From Oceanobacillus halophilus (GTDB taxonomy: Bacteria; Bacillota; Bacilli; Bacillales; Amphibacillaceae), in NCBI RefSeq assembly GCF_003628505.1, contig NZ_RBZP01000001.1, positions 186,001-250,000 on the forward strand: a stretch of 64,000 nt of DNA, written 5' to 3'. Positions 21,471 through 32,604 of this stretch are shown piece by piece. The notes beneath the pieces are model-generated. The model was not told the DNA's origin and made no database searches. It worked only from the letters and a program-made list of their open reading frames with translations. A program made the translations under genes and the position numbers. The first letter of the stretch is position 1, and each line of letters begins with the position of its first letter.

Positions 21471-23167
21471 AATTTATCTACCATTTCCTTCGATGGTGTA
21501 ACAAATAATGTTTTTTGATTTTCGTAAATAACAAATCCTGGTTTAGCCCCGTTTGGCTTTTTCACATGACGTACTTTTGTATAATCTACGGGTACAGTAG
21601 AAGAGTTCTGGGATTTACTAAAATATGCTGCAATTTGAGCAGCTTCCATTAACGTTTCTTCACTTGGTTCCTGAGAACGTATAACTACGTGAGAACCTGG
21701 TATATCTTTAGTATGAAGCCATATCTCATCACGTCTGGCAAGCTTCATGGTTAGAAATTCGTTTTGTTTATTGTTTTTGCCAACGAGAATTTCTGTATTG
21801 TCGGTTGAGATATATTTTTCGGGTACTGGCTTAGCTGGCTTGTTTTTATTTTTCTTCGATTTTCTTTGTTTTTTTAAATAGCCTTCTTCTCTTAACTCTT
21901 CACGTATTTCTTCAATATCGTCAACACTCGCTACGTCAATTTGTTGTAATAATTGGTCAAAGTAGTGAATCTCTTCCATAGTCTTCTCTATTTCTTTTTC
22001 AACGATTTGCTTAGATGTTTTGAGTTTTTGATAGTTTTTAAAAAAGATTTGTGCGTTTTCACTAGGAGTTTTATTCGAATTAATTGGTATGGTGATTTCC
22101 TTCTGGTCCGGGTCATAGTAATCTATGACGCTTACTTCTTTATCCCCTTTTGAAATAAGATGTAAATGTGCAGTCAGAAGTTCTCCTAAGCGTTGATATT
22201 CATCTGCGTTTTCTGCTTTTTTGATAGTCTTTTGATGTTTCTTTAGTTTTCGTTCATTTTTATTCTTTTCATTTTTTATAAAACGGTATAGGTCCTTTGC
22301 TTGCTGTTTGACACGATCTCGCTCTGCCTTTCCAGAATAGAAGGTATCTAACATAATGTTTACATCTTCAAAGATTTCTGTTTCTCCCTTAAAGGAATGA
22401 ACCGGGATAACGTGAAAGTCTTCTTTCTGATTACGATAAATTCTTGGCTGATAATTATTATCCAGAATTTGCTCTTTCAGTTCATTAAATTTCTCCGAAT
22501 ATACTTGAAGCGATCCTGGATTAGTTCTATTAACAATCTCTTTTGCAATAAATGGAGAAAATCCATCAAGGGTTTGAACTATTTGCATGTCCATTTTACC
22601 AGCGTTAAAATCCAAGCGTTTTATGAATTCTTCACCAGTTATTTCAAGAATATTTAACTTCCCCTGAGTAGGAGGCAAAATATACTTCTGTCCAGGTAGA
22701 ATAGTACGGTGTCGGTTTTGAGCCATGGAAATATGTTTAATGCTATCAATAATGTGACCTTTCTCTTTATCCACGAGCATGACATTACTGTGTTTACCCA
22801 TCAATTCTATGATGAGAAGTTTTTGGCTAATATCTCCAATCTCATTTCTTGATTTTAGTGTAAACGTAACAATCCGTTCCATTCCATGTTGTTGAATATC
22901 CTCAATTGTCGCACCTGACAAATGCTTTCTCAGTATCATACAAAACATAGGTGCTTCTTTTGGATTGGTATATGTATCATTTGTTATATGAAAGCGCGCA
23001 TAGGTTGGGTGAATCGATAATAGTAAACTGTGATTCTTACCACGACTGCGCACAGTGAAGACAAGTTCTGTATCTGTAGGTTGGTATATCTTTGTAATTC
23101 TTCCTGGAGTAATTTGGTTTTTTAATTCTTCTGTTACTGCTCTAGTAACTATACCATCGAATCCCAT
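21461..23167 (-). CDS. rqcH: Ribosome quality-control factor RqcH (NFACT family, YloA)
   Basis: RqcH binds obstructed 50S subunits with peptidyl-tRNA and recruits tRNA-Ala to add C-terminal alanine tails for degradation. The 568-residue product has an NFACT-N domain (about 1-170), a helix-hairpin-helix, a long coiled coil (about 280-420) and the NFACT-R domain (IWLHTKDIPGSHVVIRS near 470-490). I start at the ATG at 23167 behind GGAGGAGGTGA; 36 upstream in-frame codons are not family-like. At the position of the D97-R98 pair needed in B. subtilis, this protein has Glu97-Arg98. It diverges from the ATPase gene. Confidence 0.92.
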   Translation of the reverse strand: MGFDGIVTRAVTEELKNQITPGRITKIYQPTDTELVFTVRSRGKNHSLLLSIHPTYARFHITNDTYTNPKEAPMFCMILRKHLSGATIEDIQQHGMERIVTFTLKSRNEIGDISQKLLIIELMGKHSNVMLVDKEKGHIIDSIKHISMAQNRHRTILPGQKYILPPTQGKLNILEITGEEFIKRLDFNAGKMDMQIVQTLDGFSPFIAKEIVNRTNPGSLQVYSEKFNELKEQILDNNYQPRIYRNQKEDFHVIPVHSFKGETEIFEDVNIMLDTFYSGKAERDRVKQQAKDLYRFIKNEKNKNERKLKKHQKTIKKAENADEYQRLGELLTAHLHLISKGDKEVSVIDYYDPDQKEITIPINSNKTPSENAQIFFKNYQKLKTSKQIVEKEIEKTMEEIHYFDQLLQQIDVASVDDIEEIREELREEGYLKKQRKSKKNKNKPAKPVPEKYISTDNTEILVGKNNKQNEFLTMKLARRDEIWLHTKDIPGSHVVIRSQEPSEETLMEAAQIAAYFSKSQNSSTVPVDYTKVRHVKKPNGAKPGFVIYENQKTLFVTPSKEMVDKLKK

Positions 23168-23260
23168 CAGGTCACCTCCTCCCATAATTATAGCATTTTT
23201 TAGGACAAGTATGCATAGATATCCATTAGAGAGTATAACAATTATCCCGGAGGAATGCAG

Positions 23261-25912
23261 ATGAAGTGGTATCAATTAGATGTAGAAAAAGTAGAGCAAA
23301 AATTGCATGTTTTGTCTACAAAAGGACTGTCGTTAAAACAAATTGATGAACGACGTAAACAGTATGGATCAAATCAACTAGAATCGCAAAAACATACACC
23401 TAAATGGCTGATTTTTCTAAAACAGTTCCAAGACTTCATGGTACTTGTTTTATTAGCAGCAACGTTAATTGCTGGCCTTCTAGGTGAATACATTGATGCA
23501 ATTGCTATCATGGTTATTGTGTTGGTAAATGGTTTTATCGGATATTTTCAAGAACAGAAGGCCGAAAAGTCATTGGATAAATTAAAAGAGCTATCTGCAC
23601 CGATGGCAAATGTACTAAGAGATGGTAAGTGGGAAAAAGTTCCATCAAAAGAAGTAGTTGTTGGAGACGTTGTAAGAATTAATAGTGGAGATAGAATTCC
23701 TGCTGATATTCGTATCACCAAATCCAATAGCATGGAAACAGAAGAATCCGCGTTAACCGGAGAGTCTCTCCCTGTTGCCAAACATGCAAGTGCTATCCAA
23801 AATCCAGAGTTAGAAGCGCAAGACCAAGCAAATATGGGCTTTATGGGTACATTAGTTACTCGTGGGTCAGGCATTGGTATTGTAGTTGGTACAGGAATGA
23901 ACACGGTAATGGGACAGATTGCATCATTAATGGCAAATACAAAGAAACAGACCACTCCACTAGAGAGAAGGCTTGCTGAGCTAGGGAAGATATTAATTGT
24001 TGTTGCCTTATTGTTAACGGCCTTAGTGGTTGTGCTTGGTGTCATGCAAGGGAACCCAACATATCAAATGTTTTTGGCAGGTGTCTCCTTAGCAGTAGCT
24101 GCAATTCCTGAAGGTTTACCAGCAATAGTTACCGTAGCGTTATCTCTTGGAGTACAACGAATGATTAAGAAAAAAGCTATTGTAAGAAAACTATCTGCTG
24201 TAGAGACTTTAGGTACAGCTTCGGTCATTTGTTCAGATAAAACGGGAACAATGACAGAAAATCAGATGACAGTTAAAGAAGTTTTTCTTAATGGAAAGCA
24301 TTTATATGTGAGTGGAGACGGTTACGATATTCGTGGCGATTATTTTCTCAATAAGACAAAGGTAAACAGAGATTTTCCACATCTTGAAAATATGCTGCTA
24401 TACGGGATGCTTTGCAATAATGCATCACTATTTGTGAAACTAGGAAAATATTATGTCGATGGAGATCCAACGGATGGTGCTCTATTAGTTGCAGCAAGGA
24501 AAATAGGATTAAAAGCCATTGATAGCGAAAATTATAAAATAATAAAAGAGATTCCTTTTGATTCAGATAGAAAGCGAATGAGCGTAGTTATTGAAGATGA
24601 AAATGGGATGCGCCTATTAATTACAAAGGGTGCACCGGATGTCTTGCTACCAAGGATGGCATATCAAATTAATGGGAATGGACGAGCATTATTAAGAAAA
24701 GAAGAAAAGAATAAAATTGAACGATCCATCGATAGTATGGCAAATAACGCATTGCGAACTATAGCTATCGGAATAAGACCATTGTCTAGTAATGAATCAA
24801 TAGATGCTGCTTTTTTAGAAAATGAATTAACATTTGTTGGTCTTTATGGGATGATTGATCCTCCTAGGAAAGAGGTTAAATCTGCTATTGAAGAATGCCG
24901 ACAAGCAGGGATAAAGACTGTTATGATTACAGGTGATCATGTTAATACGGCGAGGGCAATTGCAAGAGATTTGAACCTCTTACCAGATAGAGGATTAGTT
25001 TTAGAAGGTCATCAATTAAATAAAATGTCTGTGGAAGAACTGGAAGATGTTATTGAAGATACTTATGTTTTTGCAAGAGTAACACCAGAGCATAAATTGA
25101 AAATTGTTAAAGCATTCCAGGAAAAAGGACATATAGTAGCGATGACAGGAGATGGAGTAAATGATGCTCCAGCAATTAAAGCGAGTGATATTGGTATAAG
25201 CATGGGAATTAGTGGTACAGATGTAACTAAGGAAGCATCATCTCTAGTACTGATGGATGATAACTTTGCTACGATTAAGTCAGCTATTCAAGAAGGTAGA
25301 AATATCTATGAAAACATAAGGAAATTTGTTCGCTACTTGTTAGCATCTAATGTGGGGGAAATATTGGTAATGCTATTTGCTATGTTATTGGCCATGCCTC
25401 TTCCACTTGTTCCAGTTCAAATATTGTGGGTAAATTTAGTAACAGATGGATTACCGGCAATGGCATTAGGTTTGGATAAAGCAGAAGATAATGTGATGAA
25501 ACGTCCTCCTCGTAACCCAAGAGAAGGGGTCTTTGCAAGAGGGTTGGGCTATAAGATTATTAGTCGCGGAATATTGATAGGTTTAGTCACTTTAATAGCA
25601 TTCATGTTAACCTATCAAAATAACCCAGAAAATCTGGTTTATGCTCAAACCATGGCTTTTTCAACCTTAGTAATGGCACAACTCATTCACGTGTTTGATT
25701 GTAGAGCTGAAAATTCGATATTTGATCGAAATCCTTTTGGTAACTTGTATTTAGTACTGGCGGTTTTATCTTCGATTCTATTATTGCTTATCGTTATATA
25801 CTGGCCACCACTTCAGCCAATTTTCCATACGACTGATCTAGCGTTAAGAGATTGGTTATTCATTGGAGCTTTAAGTGCAATACCAACCGTTTTATTTGGA
25901 TTTAAAAAGTAA
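23261..25912 (+). CDS. yloB: Calcium-transporting P-type ATPase (type IIA, YloB-like)
   Basis: Membrane cation pump, probably exporting Ca2+. The 883-residue protein shows an N-terminal cation-ATPase domain, the actuator motif TGES, the calcium-site helix PEGLPAIV, the phosphorylation motif DKTGTMT with Asp326, and the hinge MTGDGVNDAPAIK. About ten membrane segments are present, six of them in the C-terminal third. I use the ATG at 23261, seven bases after GGAGG (23249-23253); the in-frame ATG at 23255 is too close. It is divergent from rqcH and ends in a clear terminator. Mn2+ transport cannot be excluded. Confidence 0.92.
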   Translation: MKWYQLDVEKVEQKLHVLSTKGLSLKQIDERRKQYGSNQLESQKHTPKWLIFLKQFQDFMVLVLLAATLIAGLLGEYIDAIAIMVIVLVNGFIGYFQEQKAEKSLDKLKELSAPMANVLRDGKWEKVPSKEVVVGDVVRINSGDRIPADIRITKSNSMETEESALTGESLPVAKHASAIQNPELEAQDQANMGFMGTLVTRGSGIGIVVGTGMNTVMGQIASLMANTKKQTTPLERRLAELGKILIVVALLLTALVVVLGVMQGNPTYQMFLAGVSLAVAAIPEGLPAIVTVALSLGVQRMIKKKAIVRKLSAVETLGTASVICSDKTGTMTENQMTVKEVFLNGKHLYVSGDGYDIRGDYFLNKTKVNRDFPHLENMLLYGMLCNNASLFVKLGKYYVDGDPTDGALLVAARKIGLKAIDSENYKIIKEIPFDSDRKRMSVVIEDENGMRLLITKGAPDVLLPRMAYQINGNGRALLRKEEKNKIERSIDSMANNALRTIAIGIRPLSSNESIDAAFLENELTFVGLYGMIDPPRKEVKSAIEECRQAGIKTVMITGDHVNTARAIARDLNLLPDRGLVLEGHQLNKMSVEELEDVIEDTYVFARVTPEHKLKIVKAFQEKGHIVAMTGDGVNDAPAIKASDIGISMGISGTDVTKEASSLVLMDDNFATIKSAIQEGRNIYENIRKFVRYLLASNVGEILVMLFAMLLAMPLPLVPVQILWVNLVTDGLPAMALGLDKAEDNVMKRPPRNPREGVFARGLGYKIISRGILIGLVTLIAFMLTYQNNPENLVYAQTMAFSTLVMAQLIHVFDCRAENSIFDRNPFGNLYLVLAVLSSILLLLIVIYWPPLQPIFHTTDLALRDWLFIGALSAIPTVLFGFKK

Positions 25913-25950
25913 TGGATTTAAACATATTGATAATTTTATAGTAAAGACAA

Positions 25951-25983
25951 AAAATGCATCTGTTAAAAACAGGTGCATTTTTG
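25951..25983 (+). terminator. Rho-independent terminator after the calcium ATPase
   Basis: AAAATGCATCTGT and ACAGGTGCATTTTT form a hairpin with a five-base TAAAA-type loop and a trailing T run, 38 bases after the stop codon. Confidence 0.85.
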
Positions 25984-26036
25984 TATGTAATGGTATGAGG
26001 ATATTTTGATATACTGATATTTTTATAACTTTAATT

Positions 26037-26516
26037 TATATTTTATATAGACTCCTGATTAACTTAATTAAAGATAAATGTGTAATGTAGTGCGTTGTTG
26101 ATTTCCGCTCCGGGGAGTCACTTTCCGCGGGCGGCTGATGAGCCTCCTCGTGCTATCGCACTGCGGGGTCTCATCTAGGCCTCTCTTCCCGCAGGACAAG
26201 GAAGGCTACGGCAGCATTACATCGCACGAAGAAAATTGCCCTTTATTTTCGAGGAGTCGACTGCCCTCCGCTCCAATCAACACTGTTTTTAGGAGCGTGA
26301 CCATTTTTGGCTAATATCAGAAGAATTATCATTTATTCATTTATTAAAAGATACTCAATTATATAAGAAAGTTGAACAGCACAAATTCAGCGAAGTGTAT
26401 TTCCGTAGCGGTGTTTAACGAATCGCTCCATTAGTTATATATTCTTAATAAAATAAATCAACAATTTCTATCTACTACGATGTTTAATAAGCAAAAAAGA
26501 TATGAAAAGAGCTTTC
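26037..26516. repeat. Intergenic repeat element R4 (beta core with module, alpha scar)
   Basis: This occupies most of the gene-free stretch between the ATPase gene and yloC. The left terminal repeat is TATATTTTATATAGACTCC ... TTAATTAAAGATA. The right one is TATTCTTAATAAAAT ... GATATGAAAAGAGC. The beta core (about 26095-26285) runs from GTTGATTTCCGCTCCGGG to CCCTCCGCTCCAATCAAC and carries a diverged copy of the AGGA-flanked module (26196-26258). Further right, AGCGAAGTGTATTTCCGTAGCGG (26391-26413) is an alpha arm without its core, a deletion scar or empty site. Confidence 0.83.
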
Positions 26517-26587
26517 TATTAAGATTATTATATATTATTTTTAGCACATAATCTTAGTATGGTATAATACAATAGGATGTGATATTT

Positions 26588-27469
26588 ATGGTTATGAGTA
26601 TGACAGGATACGGTAGAAAAAATATGCAGATTGAGGGTTCGGACATTACCGTGGAAGTTAGAACAGTGAACCATCGATTTTTAGATATTTCACTCAAGCT
26701 ACCCCGTCATCTAATAATGCTTGAAGATAAATTGAAGAAGATTATAAAGAGCTATTTTAAAAGAGGAAGAATAGAATTATCCCTTAGTATAGACGGAGAA
26801 GGGTTTATAGAAAAAACGCTCGAGACAGATTGGGATTTACTTAATCAATATATAAAACAAATGCATGAAGCTCAGAACAGGTATCAGTTATCAGGAGATA
26901 TTCCTACCTCTATATTGGCTTCTATACCAGATATTTTCCTTATTCGTGAAAATGAGAAACAACCTGATTACCTAGTTGAACAGATTGAATCATGTACAAA
27001 AGAGGCATGTGAAGAAGCACAACAGATGAGAAAACAGGAAGGTGAATTCCTTGTTAAGGATTTAAACAAACACCTTAATGCAGTGGAGAATATCATAACA
27101 AAGTTAATGGAACAAAGACCAATTGTTGTGCAAGAGTACCGTCACCGGATCATGCAAAGAGTGGAAGAACAGCTAAACGAAGTGTCAGCAGTAGACCATG
27201 CAAGAGTTCAACAAGAGATTATATTACTGGCTGAAAAAGGAGATATTACGGAGGAAATAACTCGGTTAAACGGCCATTTGAAACACTTTAACCAAACTCT
27301 GGAAAATCGAGTTTCCATTGGGCGAAAACTTGACTTTATTGCACAAGAGATGTACCGTGAGGCAAATACGATAGGCTCCAAATCAACGGATGTTGGTATT
27401 AGTGAATGGACAGTTACATTGAAAAGTGAAATTGAAAAAATAAAAGAACAAGTTCAAAATTTGGAGTAA
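26588..27469 (+). CDS. yloC: YicC-family endoribonuclease YloC
   Basis: 293-residue YicC-like protein with the conserved N-terminus MSMTGYGR, an internal TVEVRTVNHRFLDIS stretch and a C-terminal DUF1732 region (REANTIGSKS). YicC in E. coli and YloC in B. subtilis have been reported to be RNases. I use the ATG at 26588; the ATG at 26594 is a close alternative. A TATAAT box at 26563-26568 lies 20 bases upstream, but no good -35 is visible, so the leader would be very short. It precedes remA-gmk-rpoZ as in other Bacillaceae. Confidence 0.9.
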   Translation: MVMSMTGYGRKNMQIEGSDITVEVRTVNHRFLDISLKLPRHLIMLEDKLKKIIKSYFKRGRIELSLSIDGEGFIEKTLETDWDLLNQYIKQMHEAQNRYQLSGDIPTSILASIPDIFLIRENEKQPDYLVEQIESCTKEACEEAQQMRKQEGEFLVKDLNKHLNAVENIITKLMEQRPIVVQEYRHRIMQRVEEQLNEVSAVDHARVQQEIILLAEKGDITEEITRLNGHLKHFNQTLENRVSIGRKLDFIAQEMYREANTIGSKSTDVGISEWTVTLKSEIEKIKEQVQNLE

Positions 27470-27473
27470 ATAG

Positions 27474-27503
27474 TTGAATTACACCTATCTTTTTAATTAT
27501 AAT
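27474..27503 (+). promoter_or_regulatory. Putative sigma-A promoter of remA-gmk-rpoZ
   Basis: TTGAAT at 27474-27479 and TATAAT at 27498-27503 are 18 bases apart, just after yloC. A second TATAAT occurs about 12 bases further on. Expression from upstream may also contribute. Confidence 0.45.
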
Positions 27504-27600
27504 TTGTTGTATAATTATTAATTGGTATGAAAACATAATTTCTTTATTTAGTTAACAAGTATATTTAAGTTACATAAATGAAGGTCTAGGGGGAAGGAAT

Positions 27601-27861
27601 TTGAGTTTAAGTTTGATAAATATTGGTTTCGGTAATGTTGTTTCAGCTAATCGAATCATTTCAATTGTATCACCTGAATCTGCACCGATAAAACGTATCA
27701 TTACAGTAGCTAGAGATAATAATAAACTAATTGACGCAACATACGGAAGAAGAACTAGAGCGGTTATTATTACCGACAGTGATCATGTTGTGTTATCGGC
27801 GGTTCAGCCAGAAACGGTCGGACAACGTGTGATAAGTAATGACGAGATTAGCGAAGAGTAA
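27601..27861 (+). CDS. remA: Biofilm matrix regulator RemA (DUF370)
   Basis: DNA-binding regulator that in B. subtilis activates matrix and osmoprotection genes. The 86-residue protein keeps the family core [20 protein letters not shown] and the Arg-rich [16 protein letters not shown]. It starts at a TTG at 27601 behind GGGGGAAGGA with short spacing; no ATG is available and the family begins here. The preceding 130 bases carry a promoter-like sequence. It is followed by gmk after 32 bases. Confidence 0.93.
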   Translation: MSLSLINIGFGNVVSANRIISIVSPESAPIKRIITVARDNNKLIDATYGRRTRAVIITDSDHVVLSAVQPETVGQRVISNDEISEE

Positions 27862-27881
27862 TACTGAAACCCATTTACTAG

Positions 27882-28711
<830 letters not shown>

Positions 28712-28718
28712 ATGATTG

Positions 28719-28751
28719 CCCTCGCTAATTCAACTGCGGGGGTTTTATTGT
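28719..28751 (+). terminator. Rho-independent terminator after rpoZ
   Basis: CCCTCGC and GCGGGGG form a stem separated by about ten bases and followed by TTTTATTG. It closes the yloC-remA-gmk-rpoZ group. Confidence 0.75.
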
Positions 28752-28907
28752 TTATAAAGAGCCAGTTGCTTTCTTATCGGTTTAAGGTATCTTTCAGTTC
28801 TTATTGTCAATAACATTTAACCTTTAGAAGAGCATTTCTTAAATTAATGGTTAATTTATGGTATAAATATACTAGAGAATGTCGTAACGTTCGGAGAGGG
28901 GATAAAA

Positions 28908-30116
28908 ATGGTATATCAAAAAAATGTTTTAATCGGTGTATCAGGAGGAATTGCTGCCTATAAGGCATGCGCGTTGACCAGTAAACTAGTTCAAAAAGGT
29001 GCAAATGTCAAAGTTATTATGACAGAGAACGCTACGCAATTCGTATCACCCCTAACTTTTCAAGCACTGTCAAGAAATCCAGTTTATACAGATACATTCG
29101 ATGAGAAAGATCCGCAGAAAATCGCACATATTGATTTGGCTGATTGGGCGGATTTAGTGATTATCGCCCCTGCGACAGCAAATATTATAGGAAAACTCGC
29201 TAGTGGGCTTGCTGATGATATGCTTTCAACCACTTTACTTGCCACAGAAGCTACGGTTTATATAGCTCCAGCAATGAATGTACATATGTATGCACACCCA
29301 GCTGTAATAAAGAATATGAAGCAACTGGAAGAGTGGGGCTATCATTTCATTGAACCTGGAGCAGGTTATCTAGCTTGTGGTTATGTTGGCAAGGGAAGAT
29401 TAGAAGAACCAGAAACGATAATTAAGGTAATTGAAGGGCATCAAAACACAAATAAATTATTAACTGGTAAAACGGTGCTGGTTTCAGCAGGACCAACTCG
29501 TGAAAAAATCGATCCAGTCCGTTTCTTTACCAATCGTTCTACAGGGAAAATGGGGTTTGCCATTGCAGAAGCTGCAGCTGAACTAGGAGCAGATGTAGTG
29601 TTAGTAACGGGACCTACTGATCAAAAAACTGAAAATAAACATATAAGTAGGATAGATGTTGAGTCTGCGGAGGATATGTACAAAGCCATGCATCGATTCT
29701 TTCCATCTAGTGATATTGTTATTAAAGCAGCTGCAGTTGCAGACTACCGGCCGAAAATAGTACATAATGAAAAACTAAAAAAACAACCTGGTGACTGGCA
29801 ATTTGAAATGGAAAGAACGAAAGACATATTAAAATCACTAGGTGAAGAAAAAAATCATCAATTTTTAGTTGGGTTTGCTGCCGAAACAACCAATCCAATT
29901 GAATATGGACTAGCAAAGTTAAAAAAGAAAAATTTAGACGCTATTGTTATCAATAACGTGGCCCAAGAAGGTGCTGGCTTTGGTGGAGATACGAATATAG
30001 TTACTTACATCAATGCCTCAAACAAACAAGAAAATATTGCCATAGCATCCAAAAGGAATGTAGCTAAGCAATTAATAAACTTTATTCATCGGGACATGAA
30101 GGATGATAAGCAGTGA
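28908..30116 (+). CDS. coaBC: Bifunctional phosphopantothenoylcysteine decarboxylase / synthetase
   Basis: Makes 4'-phosphopantetheine for coenzyme A. The 402-residue fusion has an N-terminal FMN decarboxylase (Coa[12 protein letters not shown] near 8-18, catalytic-site [11 protein letters not shown] near 124-134) and a C-terminal CTP-dependent synthetase (Coa[16 protein letters not shown] near 195-209). GGAGAGGGG precedes the ATG. The 196 bases upstream hold the rpoZ terminator and an AT-rich promoter-like stretch ending TATAAAT near 28862. It overlaps priA by 4 bases. Confidence 0.95.
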   Translation: MVYQKNVLIGVSGGIAAYKACALTSKLVQKGANVKVIMTENATQFVSPLTFQALSRNPVYTDTFDEKDPQKIAHIDLADWADLVIIAPATANIIGKLASGLADDMLSTTLLATEATVYIAPAMNVHMYAHPAVIKNMKQLEEWGYHFIEPGAGYLACGYVGKGRLEEPETIIKVIEGHQNTNKLLTGKTVLVSAGPTREKIDPVRFFTNRSTGKMGFAIAEAAAELGADVVLVTGPTDQKTENKHISRIDVESAEDMYKAMHRFFPSSDIVIKAAAVADYRPKIVHNEKLKKQPGDWQFEMERTKDILKSLGEEKNHQFLVGFAAETTNPIEYGLAKLKKKNLDAIVINNVAQEGAGFGGDTNIVTYINASNKQENIAIASKRNVAKQLINFIHRDMKDDKQ

Positions 30117-32521
30117 ATATAGCAAAAGTGATTGTAGACGTTCCTGCAAGTTCTATTAATCAAACATTTGATTATTCTATTCCTGAACGATTTCAGGAAA
30201 TACTTAAACCGGGCATGAGGGTTATTGTTCCTTTTGGACCCAGAAAAATTATGGGATTCGTGGTAGATAGAGTTTCTGAATCATCGTTTGAACGGCTAAA
30301 GAATATCATTGATGTATTGGATTTAACACCTGTATTGACAAAGGAGCTACTGGACCTAGGTAAATGGGTAGCTAATGAAACACTTAGTTTGTCAATCGTT
30401 GCACTACAGGCTATGTTACCGCAAGTTCTTAAATCTAAGTACAAAAAAGAGCTTGTTCGAATGACTGATGAGAAGTTGCCAGATCCATTGGAATATTTAT
30501 TTGCAGGTAGAGATTTTATAGCTTACGAAGAATTTGAGAATGCAAATTTAAGTTACTATCAATTACAAAAGGCTGTTCAAGCTGGTGACCTATCTGTTCA
30601 TTATCAAGTTCAATCAAAGGTAACTAAAAAAGAAGTACTAATGGTAAAGCCTGCACGAGAAACCCATATGATGGAGGAAGCGTTCATCGACTTTCCCAAA
30701 AATGCTAAAAAGCAAAAGCAAGTATTGGGCTATTTTATTGAAAATACTCATCCAATTCCCCAAAAAGAAGTGTTAAAACAGTTTCAAACGACGAATCAAA
30801 CAGTGAAGAGTTTAGTAGATAAAGGGTTGTTGGAAACATACAAAGAAGAAGTATATCGTAATCCATACAATGATGAAGAAATTGAGCGGACAACAGCATT
30901 AGAACTAACAGAGGAACAGCAGCAAGCAATTAAACCAATCCTAGCATCAATTAAAAATAATACACATGATGTGTTTTTGTTGCATGGTGTAACTGGAAGT
31001 GGTAAGACAGAAATCTATTTGCAATCAATTCAAGATGTAATTGACAAAGGTGAAGAAGCCATTGTGCTAGTTCCAGAAATTGCTTTAACTCCACAAATGG
31101 TCAATCGTTTTAAAGGCAGATTTGGCAAAAGTGTGGCGGTTATGCATAGTGCACTTTCTGCGGGAGAAAAATATGATGAATGGCGCAGGATTCACCGAAA
31201 AGAAGTACAAGTTGTGGTCGGTGCTAGATCTGCAATTTTTGCCCCCTTTGAGAATCTGGGAATTATAATTATCGATGAAGAGCATGAAACGACCTATAAG
31301 CAGGAGGACCAACCTCGATATCATGCACGGGATGTTGCTATTCAACGTGGACAAAATCATAACTGTCCTGTTGTACTAGGGAGTGCCACCCCAACCTTAG
31401 AGTCCTATGCTAGAGCTATGAAAGGAGTTTACAGTCTAGCTACTTTAAACAAACGGACAAATGACCAGCCAATGCCACACGTAGACATTATTGATATGCG
31501 AGCAGAACTCCATGCTGGGAATCGTACCATGTTTTCTAGGAAACTAAAAGAAAGTATCGAACATTGTATAAGGAATAAGGAACAAGTAGTTCTGTTATTA
31601 AATCGAAGAGGATACTCAACATTTGTTATGTGCAGAGATTGTGGTCATGTAAATGATTGTCCTCATTGTGACATTGCGTTGACCTATCATAAAAATACAA
31701 ATCGTCTAAAATGTCATTATTGTTCCTATGAAGAAATAGTTCCTTCCATTTGTCCAGAATGTAATAGTGATTTAATCCGTTATTTTGGAACTGGAACACA
31801 ACGAGTGGAAGAAGCTATAACTGAGCTAATTCCAGAGGCAAGTCTCTTGAGAATGGATGTAGATACTACTCGTAGAAAAGGATCTCATGAGAAAATATTA
31901 AAAGAATTTGGTGAAGGAAAAGCTGATATATTACTAGGAACACAAATGATTGCAAAAGGACTTGATTTTGAAAATGTTACATTAGTTGGTGTGCTTACAG
32001 CAGATTCAATGTTAAATTTACCAGATTTTAGATCCAGTGAAAAGACCTTCCAATTGCTGACACAGGTTAGTGGCCGTGCTGGAAGACATGAGTTAACTGG
32101 CCAGGTATTAGTTCAAACGTATACTCCGGAACATTATAGTGTAAAACTTGCTAGTGAATATAATTTCTTAGAGTTTTATAAAAAGGAAATGGGAATGAGA
32201 AAGAAGTTTCAATACCCACCATATTATTTCTTGGCACTGATTACTATAACTCACGAAAATAAAGTTAAAGTAATTCAAACAGCCCAAAGAATTGTCCATT
32301 TACTCTTGCAAAAAGTAAATCAAAACACGGTGGTATTAGGACCGACCCCTTCTCCAATCCCTCGTATTAAGGATAGGTACCGTTACCAGTGTATGATTAA
32401 ATATAGAAATGAGCCGGATTTGCGGGTTTATCTTAATAAAATTTTAGATCAATTCTCAGATGATGTACGCAAGAACAATCTTATAATCTCTGTAGATTTA
32501 CAACCATATCATTTAATGTAA
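30113..32521 (+). CDS. priA: Primosomal replication-restart helicase PriA
   Basis: 3'-to-5' helicase that reloads the replisome at stalled forks. The 802-residue protein has an N-terminal DNA-binding domain, Walker A GVTGSGKTEIYL near 293-304, the Walker B DEEH within IIIIDEEHETTYKQ, and paired zinc-binding cysteines near 508-545 (CRDCGHVNDCPHCD, CHYCS, CPEC). The GTG at 30113 overlaps the coaBC stop. In B. subtilis def follows; here 83 non-coding bases lead to fmt. Confidence 0.96.
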   Translation: MNIAKVIVDVPASSINQTFDYSIPERFQEILKPGMRVIVPFGPRKIMGFVVDRVSESSFERLKNIIDVLDLTPVLTKELLDLGKWVANETLSLSIVALQAMLPQVLKSKYKKELVRMTDEKLPDPLEYLFAGRDFIAYEEFENANLSYYQLQKAVQAGDLSVHYQVQSKVTKKEVLMVKPARETHMMEEAFIDFPKNAKKQKQVLGYFIENTHPIPQKEVLKQFQTTNQTVKSLVDKGLLETYKEEVYRNPYNDEEIERTTALELTEEQQQAIKPILASIKNNTHDVFLLHGVTGSGKTEIYLQSIQDVIDKGEEAIVLVPEIALTPQMVNRFKGRFGKSVAVMHSALSAGEKYDEWRRIHRKEVQVVVGARSAIFAPFENLGIIIIDEEHETTYKQEDQPRYHARDVAIQRGQNHNCPVVLGSATPTLESYARAMKGVYSLATLNKRTNDQPMPHVDIIDMRAELHAGNRTMFSRKLKESIEHCIRNKEQVVLLLNRRGYSTFVMCRDCGHVNDCPHCDIALTYHKNTNRLKCHYCSYEEIVPSICPECNSDLIRYFGTGTQRVEEAITELIPEASLLRMDVDTTRRKGSHEKILKEFGEGKADILLGTQMIAKGLDFENVTLVGVLTADSMLNLPDFRSSEKTFQLLTQVSGRAGRHELTGQVLVQTYTPEHYSVKLASEYNFLEFYKKEMGMRKKFQYPPYYFLALITITHENKVKVIQTAQRIVHLLLQKVNQNTVVLGPTPSPIPRIKDRYRYQCMIKYRNEPDLRVYLNKILDQFSDDVRKNNLIISVDLQPYHLM

Positions 32522-32604
32522 GAAATCCAACTAGGTTAAAATCTGTTAGTAATAATAGAAGCAGATTGATCAAACACGTTCTCATTAAGAAAGAAGGTAA
32601 TTAA

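Noticed and set aside
23548-24045. 165-codon frame antisense to the calcium ATPase gene
   Set aside because: It is a shadow of a strongly conserved coding region in the other strand, with Ser/Thr/Pro-rich low-complexity sequence and no start signal.
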